Source of the DNA: Mucilaginibacter sp. UBA4741
GTDB taxonomy: Bacteria; Bacteroidota; Bacteroidia; Sphingobacteriales; Sphingobacteriaceae
Length of the DNA: 7,805 nt
NCBI GenBank assembly: GCA_002403905.1
Contig: DHIR01000269.1
Location: 639 to 8,443, forward strand
Direction: 5' to 3'
The position numbers and the translations under genes are program-made. The notes beneath the pieces are model-generated. The model searched no databases, was not told the origin of the DNA, and worked only from the letters and a program-made list of their open reading frames with translations. Positions 1 to 6,630 of this stretch are shown here, one piece after another (position 1 is the stretch's first letter; each line of letters opens with the position of its first letter).

Positions 1-25
1 CTTTTTAAAAGTTGTCAAATCTATA

Positions 26-1360
26 TTATGCTATCTCTGCCTGCGGTGCAGTTGCTCCGTTCTTAGCTTTCTTTTCAGCTGCAAATAAGGCTATCAATAA
101 GAACAATCCAACCACAAAGAAACAATCCAATGCTAATGCTGAGTTGCGCATTGTACTGGTGTGGTCTTCAACATAAGCGAAAACTGCAAGGCCTACAACA
201 ATAGAGAGTTTTTCGGTAGCGTCATAAAAGCTAAAATATGATGCGGTATCCGGAATATTCTCGGGCAGCAATTTGGCATATGTTGAACGTGACAAAGATT
301 GCACGCCGCCCATTACTATCCCAACTGCAAATGCAGCTACATAAAATTGGTTTTGGTTAGATATGTAATAAACACTCAAACAGGTAAAAGTCCAAAAGAC
401 CACCAGAACTATCAGGGATTTTGTATTACCATATTTGTTTGATGCCAGAGAAGTAAGCCAAGCGCCTATTATGGCTACCACTTGTATAATAAGGATAATA
501 GTAATTAAATCGTCGTCCTTCATGTGTAATTCTTTTGCTGCAAATTCGGCAGCAACAAGCATAATAGTCTGTACGCCTACCGAGTAAAAGAAAAATGCAG
601 GCAGAAACCGTTTCACCAAAGGCATACTTTTGATTTTACCGAACACTTTAGCCAACTCTTTAAACCCTCCTGTAATTACATTGAATTTATGAGACCCGGC
701 ATTAGGCTCGCCTTTAGGCAATATCTTGAAAGGGATTATAGCAAAACCTATCCACCATACAAAAACAATAATAAACGAGATCCGTGCACCCATATCCTCC
801 GTGATTCCAAATGAACTGTGGAATAGTACCCCAACCAAACAAACTAATTGCACCACAATACTGCCGGCAAATCCATAGATAAAACCTTTGGCGCTCACGT
901 CATTCTGCTTGTCTAATGTGGCTATTTGTGGCAGGTATGAGTTATAAAAAACAAACCCACCGCAGTAACCTATTGTCGCTAAACCAAAGCATATCATTCC
1001 AAACTCTATTGGCCCACCTTCTTTTAAAAAGAACAAACCGGCACATGCTAAAGCGCCTAACCAAGTAAACAATTGCAGGTATAATTTTTTAGCGCCGCGA
1101 TAATCGGCTATAGAAGTTAATATCGGCAATAAAAGCACGATGAGCAGGTACGATACAGCTAAAATGTAATTTTGCAATACGGTATTTACAAACTTATGTC
1201 CAAAAAAGCTAACCATATTTTTACCATATTTGGTATTAGCTGTAATGCCTACATAATAAGCGGGGAAAATGGTGCTTGTTATCACCATATTGTACGATTG
1301 GTTGGCCCAGTCGAACATGCACCATGCCCAAATGGTTTTCTTGTTGTTTTTTTCTTCCAT
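26..1360 (-). CDS. UMF1/Atg22-type MFS transporter
   Basis: Complete 444-residue polytopic inner-membrane protein of the major facilitator superfamily, best matching the UMF1 (Atg22/YxiO-like) family. Visible family traits are an N-terminal W-A-W-C-M-F-D-W-A-N-Q-S-Y stretch (residues 11-23), which corresponds to the usual AWxLYDFANSAY start. An MFS motif-A-like loop A-D-Y-R-G-A-K-K follows at 85-92, N-S-Y-L-P-Q-I-A at 140-147, and S-R-S-T-Y-A-K-L-L-P near 357-366 followed by F-S-F-Y-D-A-T-E-K (377-385), the counterpart of the conserved FGFYNVxGK segment. About 12 hydrophobic segments can be counted, with a polar central loop around 215-250. The length is normal for the family. The ATG at 1360 gives a leader-less cytosolic N terminus (MEEKNNKK). 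The substrate is unknown; bacterial members are only loosely linked to small-metabolite efflux. It lies 58 bp downstream of the broken MHS transporter on the same strand and may have its own promoter. Confidence 0.9.
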   Translation of the reverse strand: MEEKNNKKTIWAWCMFDWANQSYNMVITSTIFPAYYVGITANTKYGKNMVSFFGHKFVNTVLQNYILAVSYLLIVLLLPILTSIADYRGAKKLYLQLFTWLGALACAGLFFLKEGGPIEFGMICFGLATIGYCGGFVFYNSYLPQIATLDKQNDVSAKGFIYGFAGSIVVQLVCLVGVLFHSSFGITEDMGARISFIIVFVWWIGFAIIPFKILPKGEPNAGSHKFNVITGGFKELAKVFGKIKSMPLVKRFLPAFFFYSVGVQTIMLVAAEFAAKELHMKDDDLITIILIIQVVAIIGAWLTSLASNKYGNTKSLIVLVVFWTFTCLSVYYISNQNQFYVAAFAVGIVMGGVQSLSRSTYAKLLPENIPDTASYFSFYDATEKLSIVVGLAVFAYVEDHTSTMRNSALALDCFFVVGLFLLIALFAAEKKAKNGATAPQAEIA

Positions 1361-1418
1361 TGTGATGGCTAAAAGTATATAATTTTAGTCAATACAAAAA
1401 AGCTAAAAGTGTTATAAA

Positions 1419-2707
1419 TTATTCGTCCAGTTTTGAATGATTAGTGGTATCGGGCATAAATAGTACACTGATAAATGATACAGCAATACAAATGATTAAA
1501 TACCAATAAAACCCGCTTGCATAACCCCATTTTTTAAATCCTAGGGCAATAGGCTCGGCAGTGCCGCCAAATATAGCCACGGTTATTGCATACGGAAAAC
1601 CAACACCAAGCGAACGTACATTAACCGGAAAAAGTTCTGCTTTGATAATGCCTGATATAGAGGTATTTAGACTTAGAATAATTAGCGCTATTATTATCAG
1701 CATGGTTGCCGGCCAAAAGCTATGCATGGTACTTAACAATAACATTACAGGTACGGTGGTTAAAAGGCTTAAACCAACGGCTATGATCATCATTTTTTTA
1801 CGCGACATTCTATCGCCCAGCATACCGGCCAGGGGTTGCGCCAACATAAAGGCAAATAAGGCTATTACCATTATCAAAGTGGAGTCGCTTTTGCTAAAGC
1901 CCGATGTGTTAACTAAAAACTTTTGTAAGTATGTTGTAAGTGTATAATAGCCGATGGTTAAACCCAGTGTAAAACCTATAATGATAAACGATTCGCGTTT
2001 GTATTTTTTAAGTTCGCTAAACGTACCGCGGTTTTCTACAGTTTGCTTTTCGCTGGTAAACGCTTTGGTTTCTTCCATGTTGCTGCGCAGGTAAACAGCA
2101 GATAGTGCCAACAACGACCCAATGGCAAATGGTATACGCCATCCCCAACTTTCCAGTTGTTGCGGGGTAAGCAACCATTGCTGTAATAACATTAAAATCC
2201 CTAATGCTATCAACTGGCCGATTATAGTAGTTACATATTGAAAGCTGGAATACAACCCTCTCCTGTTTTTAGGGGCTATCTCGCTTAAATAGGTGTCGAT
2301 ATTCCATATTCGCCGACTACGCTTAAACCTTGTATCATACGGGCCAGTACCAATATTAACGGGGCGGCAATACCAATGGTTGAATATCCCGGTACTATGG
2401 TGATCATTAAGGACCCGCCGCTCATCAGCAATATAGATAAGGTAAGTGCAGCTTTGCGTCCTTTCCTATCAGAGTAAGCACCCATTAACCATCCGCCCAC
2501 CGGTCGCATTAAAAAGCCTATGGCAAATATGCCGGCAGTGTTAAACAGCTGCGCGGTCTGATCTTCTTTCGGGAAGAAAGAATCAGCAAAATAAAGAGAG
2601 AATATAGCATAGATGTACCAATCATACCACTCCACCAAATTACCAACCGATCCGCTAAAAACTGCTTTAAAATGATTTGTTTTATGCGGATGTTGAGTTT
2701 GCTGCAT
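1419..2707 (-). pseudogene. MHS-family MFS transporter, frameshifted
   Basis: Metabolite:H+ symporter (MHS) family protein related to ProP, KgtP and ShiA, split into two reading frames. The 5' part (2707 down to about 2300) encodes G-N-L-V-E-W-Y-D-W-Y (residues 22-31), motif A S-D-R-K-G-R-K (79-85) and R-M-I-Q-G-L-S-V-V-G-E-Y-G (123-135). It then hits TAA at 2287-2285. The other frame continues without a gap as T-Y-L-S-E-I-A-P-K-N-R-R-G-L-Y-S-S-F-Q-Y, the expected next segment, and runs to TAA at 1419 through a second motif-A copy (G-D-R-M-S-R-K-K). The span is 1289 nt, one short of a multiple of three. Adding one base near 2292-2300 (ATATCGACACC on the minus strand) would give about 429 residues, the usual family length. 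The family's S-V-G-G-E-Y-G motif also reads S-V-V-G-E-Y-G (V131). It could be a pseudogene or a sequencing error. The apparent TTG start at 2255 lies mid-domain and is not a real start. Confidence 0.85.
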
Positions 2708-2729
2708 TGTTGATTAATATACCTGCCTT

Positions 2730-2760
2730 TAAATTTAATATAAATTGGCTATGAAGCAAA
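2730..2760 (-). promoter_or_regulatory. Predicted promoter of the MHS transporter
   Basis: The minus strand carries TTTG (2760-2757), a 19-nt spacer and TAAATTTA (2737-2730), close to the Bacteroidota TTTG-N19-TAnnTTTG pattern. It would give a leader of roughly 15-20 nt before the ATG at 2707. The TTTG is also part of the U-run of the upstream gene's terminator. Confidence 0.4.
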
Positions 2761-2780
2761 AACCCGGTGCAGGCCGGGTC
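2757..2780 (-). terminator. Rho-independent terminator of the TIM-barrel gene
   Basis: On the minus strand, ACCCGG-CCTGCA-CCGGGT (2779-2762) forms a perfect 6-bp GC-rich stem with a 6-nt loop followed directly by a T run. It lies about 23 bp after the stop of the 2803-3687 gene. Confidence 0.8.
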
Positions 2781-2802
2781 TTTAGCTATATATTAGATAT
2801 TA

Positions 2803-3687
2803 TTATACAAGCGTCTTTTTAATATAATCAAAACTTTGTTTGATACTTACAAACGGATCGCCCGGAGTTTTGTCTTGCTCAACAAAAAAGTATTTCATTC
2901 CGGCTTTATCCGCATGAGCAAATATTTTTTTAAAATCGATGATACCATGCCCTACCTCTGTAAACATACCACTTGGAGTATTATCCATATCCTTAACATG
3001 AAATAACGGGAACCGTCCGGGATTTTTATTGATCAGGGCGATAGGATCTTGTTTGGCTTTGGTAACCCAGTACAGGTCCATTTCCATTTTTACCAGGTTC
3101 TTATCGGTATTGGCTAATAAAGTTTGGTAAGGATATTTGCCGTCCTGCTGTATAAACTCAAAATCGTGGTTATGGTAGCAAAATTGTATACCTGCTTTTT
3201 TACAGCGTTCGCCGGCTTTATTAAAATCATCGGCCAGTTTTTTATAATGATCCATGCTGCCGCGCTCAGGGTTTGACAGATAAGCGCAAACCATATATTT
3301 TAAGCCAACTTCGGCAGCATCGTCAACAGCTTTACCCCAATCATGCAGCATGGTGCCTTGGGTGTCTTTACCGTCAGTCTGCTCCTCACCTAAACGATAA
3401 TGGCTGCTTATCATTACTAACCCATTTTGTTTTAACACTTGCTTAAATGCTTTTGCATCCATACCATAAAACTTCTCATCGCCGGTATAGGTAGCACCTT
3501 CTACAGAGTTATAACCTATCTGAGCTACGTTAGCTAGCGCCGTTGCCGGGTTAACCTGCATGGCATCTCTTACCGTATACAATTGCAGGCCAATATATTT
3601 TTTATCGTAAGCAAATAAATGGGGTGCCGCCAAAAGCCCCGCAGATAGCATCGCCGAAGTTTTAACGAATGAACGCCTGGTTGTCAT
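2803..3687 (-). CDS. Tat-exported sugar phosphate isomerase/epimerase-like TIM-barrel protein
   Basis: A 294-residue protein of the xylose-isomerase-like TIM-barrel superfamily (AP endonuclease family 2 fold), complete. The N terminus M-T-T-R-R-S-F-V-K-T followed by a hydrophobic stretch and A-A-P-H-L-F-A (to about residue 26) is a typical twin-arginine signal, so the enzyme probably acts in the periplasm. Barrel motifs in order: I-G-L-Q-L-Y-T-V-R (32-40), S-S-H-Y-R (94-98), Y-H-N-H-D-F-E-F (171-178), M-E-M-D-L-Y-W (201-207), H-V-K-D-M-D (230-235), G-H-G-I-I-D-F (247-253) and F-F-V-E-Q-D (267-272). These carry the His, Asp and Glu residues that usually bind a divalent metal. Such proteins are abundant in Bacteroidota near carbohydrate-use genes, but the substrate cannot be told from sequence. 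The gene is single, ends at a hairpin terminator (2757-2780), and its ATG follows a run of eight A's in the leader. Confidence 0.88.
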   Translation of the reverse strand: MTTRRSFVKTSAMLSAGLLAAPHLFAYDKKYIGLQLYTVRDAMQVNPATALANVAQIGYNSVEGATYTGDEKFYGMDAKAFKQVLKQNGLVMISSHYRLGEEQTDGKDTQGTMLHDWGKAVDDAAEVGLKYMVCAYLSNPERGSMDHYKKLADDFNKAGERCKKAGIQFCYHNHDFEFIQQDGKYPYQTLLANTDKNLVKMEMDLYWVTKAKQDPIALINKNPGRFPLFHVKDMDNTPSGMFTEVGHGIIDFKKIFAHADKAGMKYFFVEQDKTPGDPFVSIKQSFDYIKKTLV

Positions 3688-3736
3688 AGTTTTTTTTGAT
3701 TTAATTGATTAGCGTAAAAGCTAAACTAATGTATAA

Positions 3737-3744
3737 CAAAATTA
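3737..3744 (-). promoter_or_regulatory. Possible -7 element upstream of the TIM-barrel gene
   Basis: The minus strand reads TAATTTTG, a perfect match to the Bacteroidota -7 consensus TAnnTTTG, about 50 nt upstream of the ATG at 3687. No good TTTG lies at the expected distance further upstream (a TTG sits only 13 nt away), so this is a weak prediction. Confidence 0.25.
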
Positions 3745-3809
3745 ATAAAGGCGTAAGCAACCCTGTTAATTTATTTAATGCCCTAAATGGTGATATGGTC
3801 TATACATGA

Positions 3810-4445
3810 TTAATTATCATTAACCAGTGCTTTCTTTTTTCGTTGTTTATTAACACTGTGGCTTTTTAGAAAGTTGTAGGTGAAAGCGAACCCCATATAT
3901 TGCGTACTCGGGTTATCATTGGTGCCATCGAAGAATATATACCCCTGCGTTACAGCGACTGCGACATTTTCTGAGATGTTGAAATTGATACTGTTACAGA
4001 TCTCCGTCATCAATCCTTGCTTTGCGCCAAACACATAACCTCCGCCGAGACATAGGGCTTCAGCGAACCGCCCTTTGGAAAATATATTAATGGTCGGACG
4101 GAATTCCAGATAATGGGTTGTATCGGTGCTACTCATATTGGCAAAGCCCGTAGCCACGCCGATATCGAAGATTCCATAAGTACGCCCAAACTCTATAGCT
4201 GGTGAAAACCGTTTACTAAAGCCACCCCTGGTATTAACAAACACGTTAGTATTGACCGAAAGGTAATAATAGCGGGGTTCTTTATTCTCTTTTGAAGTAT
4301 CTGATTCGGTGACAGAATCTTTATGCATTGGCTTATTCCCTGGATGCGCAATTATAGCTTTACCAATCGTAGGTATTATGGAAGAATTTTGTGCATACAC
4401 AGTAATTGAAAATAATGATAAAATCAGGATAAATAATTGTTTCAT
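3810..4445 (-). CDS. Exported hypothetical protein, beta-rich, probable outer-membrane protein
   Basis: I do not recognise a named family. From the ATG at 4445 it is 211 residues and starts with a clear Sec signal peptide: M-K-Q, a hydrophobic core of about 14 residues, then T-V-Y-A before Q-N-S-S, with cleavage likely after A18. This start is preferred over an in-frame TTG at 4532, which would put 29 polar residues ahead of the signal. The region after the signal to about residue 58 is polar and low in structure. From residue 59 there are alternating aromatic/hydrophobic strands rich in Gly and Asn (R-Y-Y-Y-L-S-V-N-T-N-V-F-V, Y-V-F-G-A-K, Y-M-G-F-A-F-T-Y-N-F at about 183-192). These suggest a small outer-membrane beta-barrel, but the C terminus is a basic tail (K-Q-R-K-K-K) rather than a terminal aromatic. 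It is transcribed divergently from the DUF1003 unit across a 131-bp region. Confidence 0.7.
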   Translation of the reverse strand: MKQLFILILSLFSITVYAQNSSIIPTIGKAIIAHPGNKPMHKDSVTESDTSKENKEPRYYYLSVNTNVFVNTRGGFSKRFSPAIEFGRTYGIFDIGVATGFANMSSTDTTHYLEFRPTINIFSKGRFAEALCLGGGYVFGAKQGLMTEICNSINFNISENVAVAVTQGYIFFDGTNDNPSTQYMGFAFTYNFLKSHSVNKQRKKKALVNDN

Positions 4446-4538
4446 AAATTGTTTATCATTATACACGATTATATCTCTTAATGTTTGAATATCATGACAA
4501 TAAAACCACGCCCCCTGAGAAATAATATTCAAAATAAA

Positions 4539-4575
4539 TTGTAGTTTTACTACTTGCAGTGTGGTAATACTACAA
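4539..4575. promoter_or_regulatory. Tandem dyad / long inverted repeat, candidate operator
   Basis: Two 13-bp dyads lie in direct orientation with a 20-bp start-to-start distance: GTAGT-TTT-ACTAC (4541-4553, perfect arms) and GTGGT-AAT-ACTAC (4561-4573, one mismatch). Together they form one large inverted repeat, TTGTAGTTTTACTAC (4539-4553) against GTGGTAATACTACAA (4561-4575), pairing at 13 of 15 positions around a 7-nt loop. The element sits in the divergent region, 2 bp before the first ATG of the plus-strand unit and about 94 bp from the minus-strand gene start. The spacing of about two helical turns fits a dimeric repressor binding twice on one DNA face. A 5'-UTR hairpin is the alternative. 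ACTAC/GTAGT half-sites recall BlaI/MecI-type operators, but that link is only a resemblance and no such regulator is in the window. Confidence 0.55.
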
Positions 4576-4576
4576 C

Positions 4577-4684
4577 ATGTTTATTATGAATTCTTTACTT
4601 TATGTTAGCGCAGTTATCCTCATCATCGATACTGGGACGATCGGCTATTTAATTACCTACTTTAATATATCCTATGGAAAATAA
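4577..4684 (+). CDS. Small membrane ORF overlapping the DUF1003 gene
   Basis: A 35-codon ORF from ATG 4577 (or 32 codons from the in-frame ATG at 4586). It has a hydrophobic core: M-N-S-L-L-Y-V-S-A-V-I-L-I-I, then D-T-G-T-I-G-Y-L-I-T-Y-F and a short end, I-S-Y-G-K. The first 14 residues resemble the start of the very small lmo0937/DUF5670-type membrane proteins (LLY-x-x-AVILxI), which are usually near 45-50 residues. If related, this copy is short and has a charged Asp where the family keeps hydrophobic residues. Its stop overlaps the DUF1003 start by 11 bp in another frame, which would allow translational coupling. No Shine-Dalgarno is visible. It could be a real small protein, a decayed one, or a chance ORF in a leader. 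Confidence 0.4.
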   Translation: MFIMNSLLYVSAVILIIDTGTIGYLITYFNISYGK

Positions 4685-5093
4685 CAAAACCTGGCATGAA
4701 AAGCACATTGACGCTTCGAAATTTGGACAACGCTTAGCCGACATAGTGGCTACAGGCATGGGTTCCTGGCGGTTCATTATAATACAAACCCTTATAGTAA
4801 TTGTCTGGATGACCGCCAATGTGGTCGGCTTTATTTATCATTGGGACATTTATCCATTTATTCTATTGAACCTGCTGTTTTCAACGCAGGCGGCATATGC
4901 TGCGCCCATCATCATGATGGCACAAAACCGTCAGAATGAACGCGACCGGTACCATGCCGAACAAGATTTTAAAACGAATGTGGAAGCTAAAAAAGAGATC
5001 GAGCAATTGCTGGAAAAGCTTAATTCGATTGAAATAGATAAACTGGATAAAATTTTAGCACTATTACAAGATAAGGAATTAAAGAAAAAATAA
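4674..5093 (+). CDS. DUF1003 family membrane protein
   Basis: Complete 139-residue inner-membrane protein matching the DUF1003 family. It has a short polar N terminus (residues 1-33) with the G-S-W-R-F entry (30-34) to a first transmembrane helix at about 34-55. The second helix is at about 61-82 and carries the family signature L-L-N-L-L-F-S-T-Q-A-A-Y-A-A-P-I-I-M-M-A-Q-N-R-Q (64-87). The tail E-R-D-R-Y-H-A-E-Q-D-F-K-T-N-V-E-A-K-K-E follows, with Lys/Glu-rich heptads likely forming a cytosolic coiled coil to the end. The family function is unknown. Length is at the short end but complete. It overlaps the preceding small ORF and is the only sizeable plus-strand gene here, probably governed by the dyad at 4539-4575. 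No terminator hairpin is evident after its TAA. Confidence 0.9.
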   Translation: MENNKTWHEKHIDASKFGQRLADIVATGMGSWRFIIIQTLIVIVWMTANVVGFIYHWDIYPFILLNLLFSTQAAYAAPIIMMAQNRQNERDRYHAEQDFKTNVEAKKEIEQLLEKLNSIEIDKLDKILALLQDKELKKK

Positions 5094-5184
5094 GCAAAGA
5101 TCAGCCTTTCTACCGTTCCATCAAAATACCCATTTCAGAAAATTCGCATTTTTTTCGATTGTGACCGCCTGTTTTTTATGCCTC
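5094..5184. other. Convergent spacer with degenerate repeats, possible IS-end debris
   Basis: The 91 bp between two converging genes contain two loosely similar 16-bp units in tandem, TACCGTTCCATCAAAA (5111-5126) and TACCCATTTCAGAAAA (5127-5142), 9 of 16 identical. A related stretch ending in CGATTGTGACCGCC follows (5155-5168). On the minus strand this reads as repeated blocks of the form ATTTT..TG.AA.GG, which recalls the multiple terminal repeats of IS21-family elements. No transposase, target duplication or second end is visible, so the identification is tentative. Confidence 0.2.
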
Positions 5185-6345
5185 CTATTGAGATGTAATG
5201 TTTGGTTTTAACGGGTTAGGGTTAACAGTTACCGTTACAGCAGTTCGGGTGCTGGTACAGCCGCTATTGGTTGTTTGTAAATAATAGATAGTTGTATTGC
5301 TTAATACAGGTGTTGTATAACTTGAATTAGTCGATAATAGATTTCCGTTAGTTGTTGCGTCATACCATTGATACGGTCCTCCTGGAGCGGTTGCGGTGAG
5401 TATAGCTGTGTTTCCGACACATACGGACTTAGGCGCTACAGTTGGCGCTACAGGAGTAACAGCAACTACTACGGCTTGCGCAGTTACCGCCCCACAATTT
5501 GTTATTTGATCATTAACCGAGACAGTATAAGTTGCCGGGGTGCTAACCGTTATTGAAGGGGTTGTTGCACCATTGCTCCACAGGTAGGTATACGCCGGGT
5601 CGCCACCTGTAGGGCTTGCTGTTAAGGTAACCGGGGTGCCTGAACAAATTAAAGGGTTAGCTGGTGTGATAGTAGCAGCAAGCGGCGCGAAGGTATAGAC
5701 CCGGATGGTATCACTCCTTATCATGTTACAAATTGTGCTTTCAGTTCCGCTTACTTTGTAGTCAATATAAGCCGGTGAACCGGATAGCGGCGTGACGCTT
5801 ACAGTGGCAACACCTGTAGTTTGACTTAAATAAGCGTTATAAGCACCGGCAGCTCCGGGATAAATAGATGTCCAGGTTATAGAGGATTGTTGAAAACTAT
5901 TAACACTCATAGTGCCGGTACACCCCTGTCTTAAATTAAGATTACCAGATGTACTAGTCCCCTTTAATGCGGTAATGGTATAGTTAACCGGATTAGCACC
6001 GGGTTTGCAAAAGGATATTTTAATAGAACTTAATCCTGATATACAGGCAGGTGTACCGATGGGGATAAGCGGGCCACAATCTATAGTGTAAAAACTAGCA
6101 CCTGTAATTTGATCGACATTAAAATTGACCATATCAGTCAATGGATTAGTCTTAATTAAAAAACTAATACAGTTATTATCGCCACAGCAGTTTCCGCTTC
6201 TCGCAGCGGATATAACCGTAGAAGTATCTGCCTTCCCAGAAAAATCAATAATAATCGGTACAGCACATGACTGCGCGTAACACAGTTGTCCTGATATTAC
6301 ACATAAAAAAAGCAGTATACAAGTTTTCACGCCCCTATTAAGCAT
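5185..6345 (-). CDS. Secreted Cys-rich PKD/Ig-like protein, apparently truncated
   Basis: A 386-residue exported protein of the Bacteroidota adhesin type. A signal peptide (residues 1-24, ending Q-L-C-Y-A before Q-S-C) precedes a Cys-rich N-terminal module at about 25-220. That module contains G-N-C-C-G-D-N-N-C (51-59), D-C-G-P-L (89-93), S-F-C-K-P-G (111-116) and Q-G-C-T-G (140-144). A PKD-like domain follows (about 222-297, with Y-L-W-S-N-G-A-T-T and Y-T-V-S-V-N-D). Next is an Ig-like domain (about 300-377, S-V-C-V-G-N-T, Y-Q-W-Y-D-A, Y-Y-L-Q-T-T-N-S-G-C). Homologues of this layout normally go on through more repeats and end in a T9SS C-terminal sorting domain. This one stops after N-P-N-P-L-K-P-N-I-T-S-Q, that is inside the linker to a next domain, with TAG at 5187-5185. 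It probably acts, or once acted, at the cell surface. Without the sorting domain it may be released to the periplasm or be non-functional. Confidence 0.8.
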   Translation of the reverse strand: MLNRGVKTCILLFLCVISGQLCYAQSCAVPIIIDFSGKADTSTVISAARSGNCCGDNNCISFLIKTNPLTDMVNFNVDQITGASFYTIDCGPLIPIGTPACISGLSSIKISFCKPGANPVNYTITALKGTSTSGNLNLRQGCTGTMSVNSFQQSSITWTSIYPGAAGAYNAYLSQTTGVATVSVTPLSGSPAYIDYKVSGTESTICNMIRSDTIRVYTFAPLAATITPANPLICSGTPVTLTASPTGGDPAYTYLWSNGATTPSITVSTPATYTVSVNDQITNCGAVTAQAVVVAVTPVAPTVAPKSVCVGNTAILTATAPGGPYQWYDATTNGNLLSTNSSYTTPVLSNTTIYYLQTTNSGCTSTRTAVTVTVNPNPLKPNITSQ

Positions 6346-6575
6346 TTAGCTTTTTACGATATTTGATTATTAAAGTTTCAAAGAGTAATCTCACAGCGTT
6401 TAACAATTTCTCTTATTTATTTCCGATAGTATGATTAGAACTAACTTCAAGGATATTTGCGCGACCTTGGATAGGTTGGCAGTTAATACCTGGGTCAGAA
6501 TCAAACTGTTAAATTAATCTATATATTGGGATAAAGATAATCCATATCTTTAAATTACCGGCATCACCTTTAAAA

Positions 6576-6615
6576 CAAAAAGAGACCACTCTTTTGGAGC
6601 AGTCTCTTTTTTTTT
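6576..6615 (-). terminator. Rho-independent terminator of the lipoprotein gene
   Basis: Arms AAAAAGAGAC (6577-6586) and GTCTCTTTTT (6602-6611) pair over 10 bp, with an inner CTC/GAG extension and T runs on both strands. It follows the lipoprotein stop by about 16 bp on the minus strand. The symmetry would allow it to work in both directions. Confidence 0.85.
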
Positions 6616-6630
6616 AAAGGTAGTAAGGGT

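Noticed and set aside
1172..1372. Plus-strand ORF of 66 codons
   Set aside because: It lies antisense to the N-terminal part of the UMF1 transporter and has no recognisable protein features.
1561..1947. Plus-strand ORF of 128 codons
   Set aside because: It is antisense to the MHS transporter, whose frame carries clear family motifs; the opposite frame is a by-product of its codon pattern.
2285..2310. Programmed ribosomal frameshift in the MHS transporter
   Set aside because: There is no slippery heptamer or clear stimulatory hairpin at the junction, and MHS transporters are not known to use frameshifting; a simple one-base loss explains it.
4446..4532. N-terminal extension of the 3810-4445 gene from a TTG at 4532
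   Set aside because: It would place 29 mostly polar residues before a good signal peptide that begins at the ATG at 4445.
5368..5556. Plus-strand ORF of 62 codons rich in Ser, Arg and Tyr
   Set aside because: It is antisense to the Thr/Val-rich PKD/Ig repeats and has low-complexity composition expected of a shadow frame.
6449..6480. CAAGG...CCTTG inverted repeat
   Set aside because: Arms are only 5 bp with a 12-nt loop and no T run; chance is likely.
6431..6517. Plus-strand 28-codon ORF in the gap upstream of the surface protein gene
   Set aside because: It has no recognisable similarity, ribosome-binding site or promoter, and the length is expected by chance.
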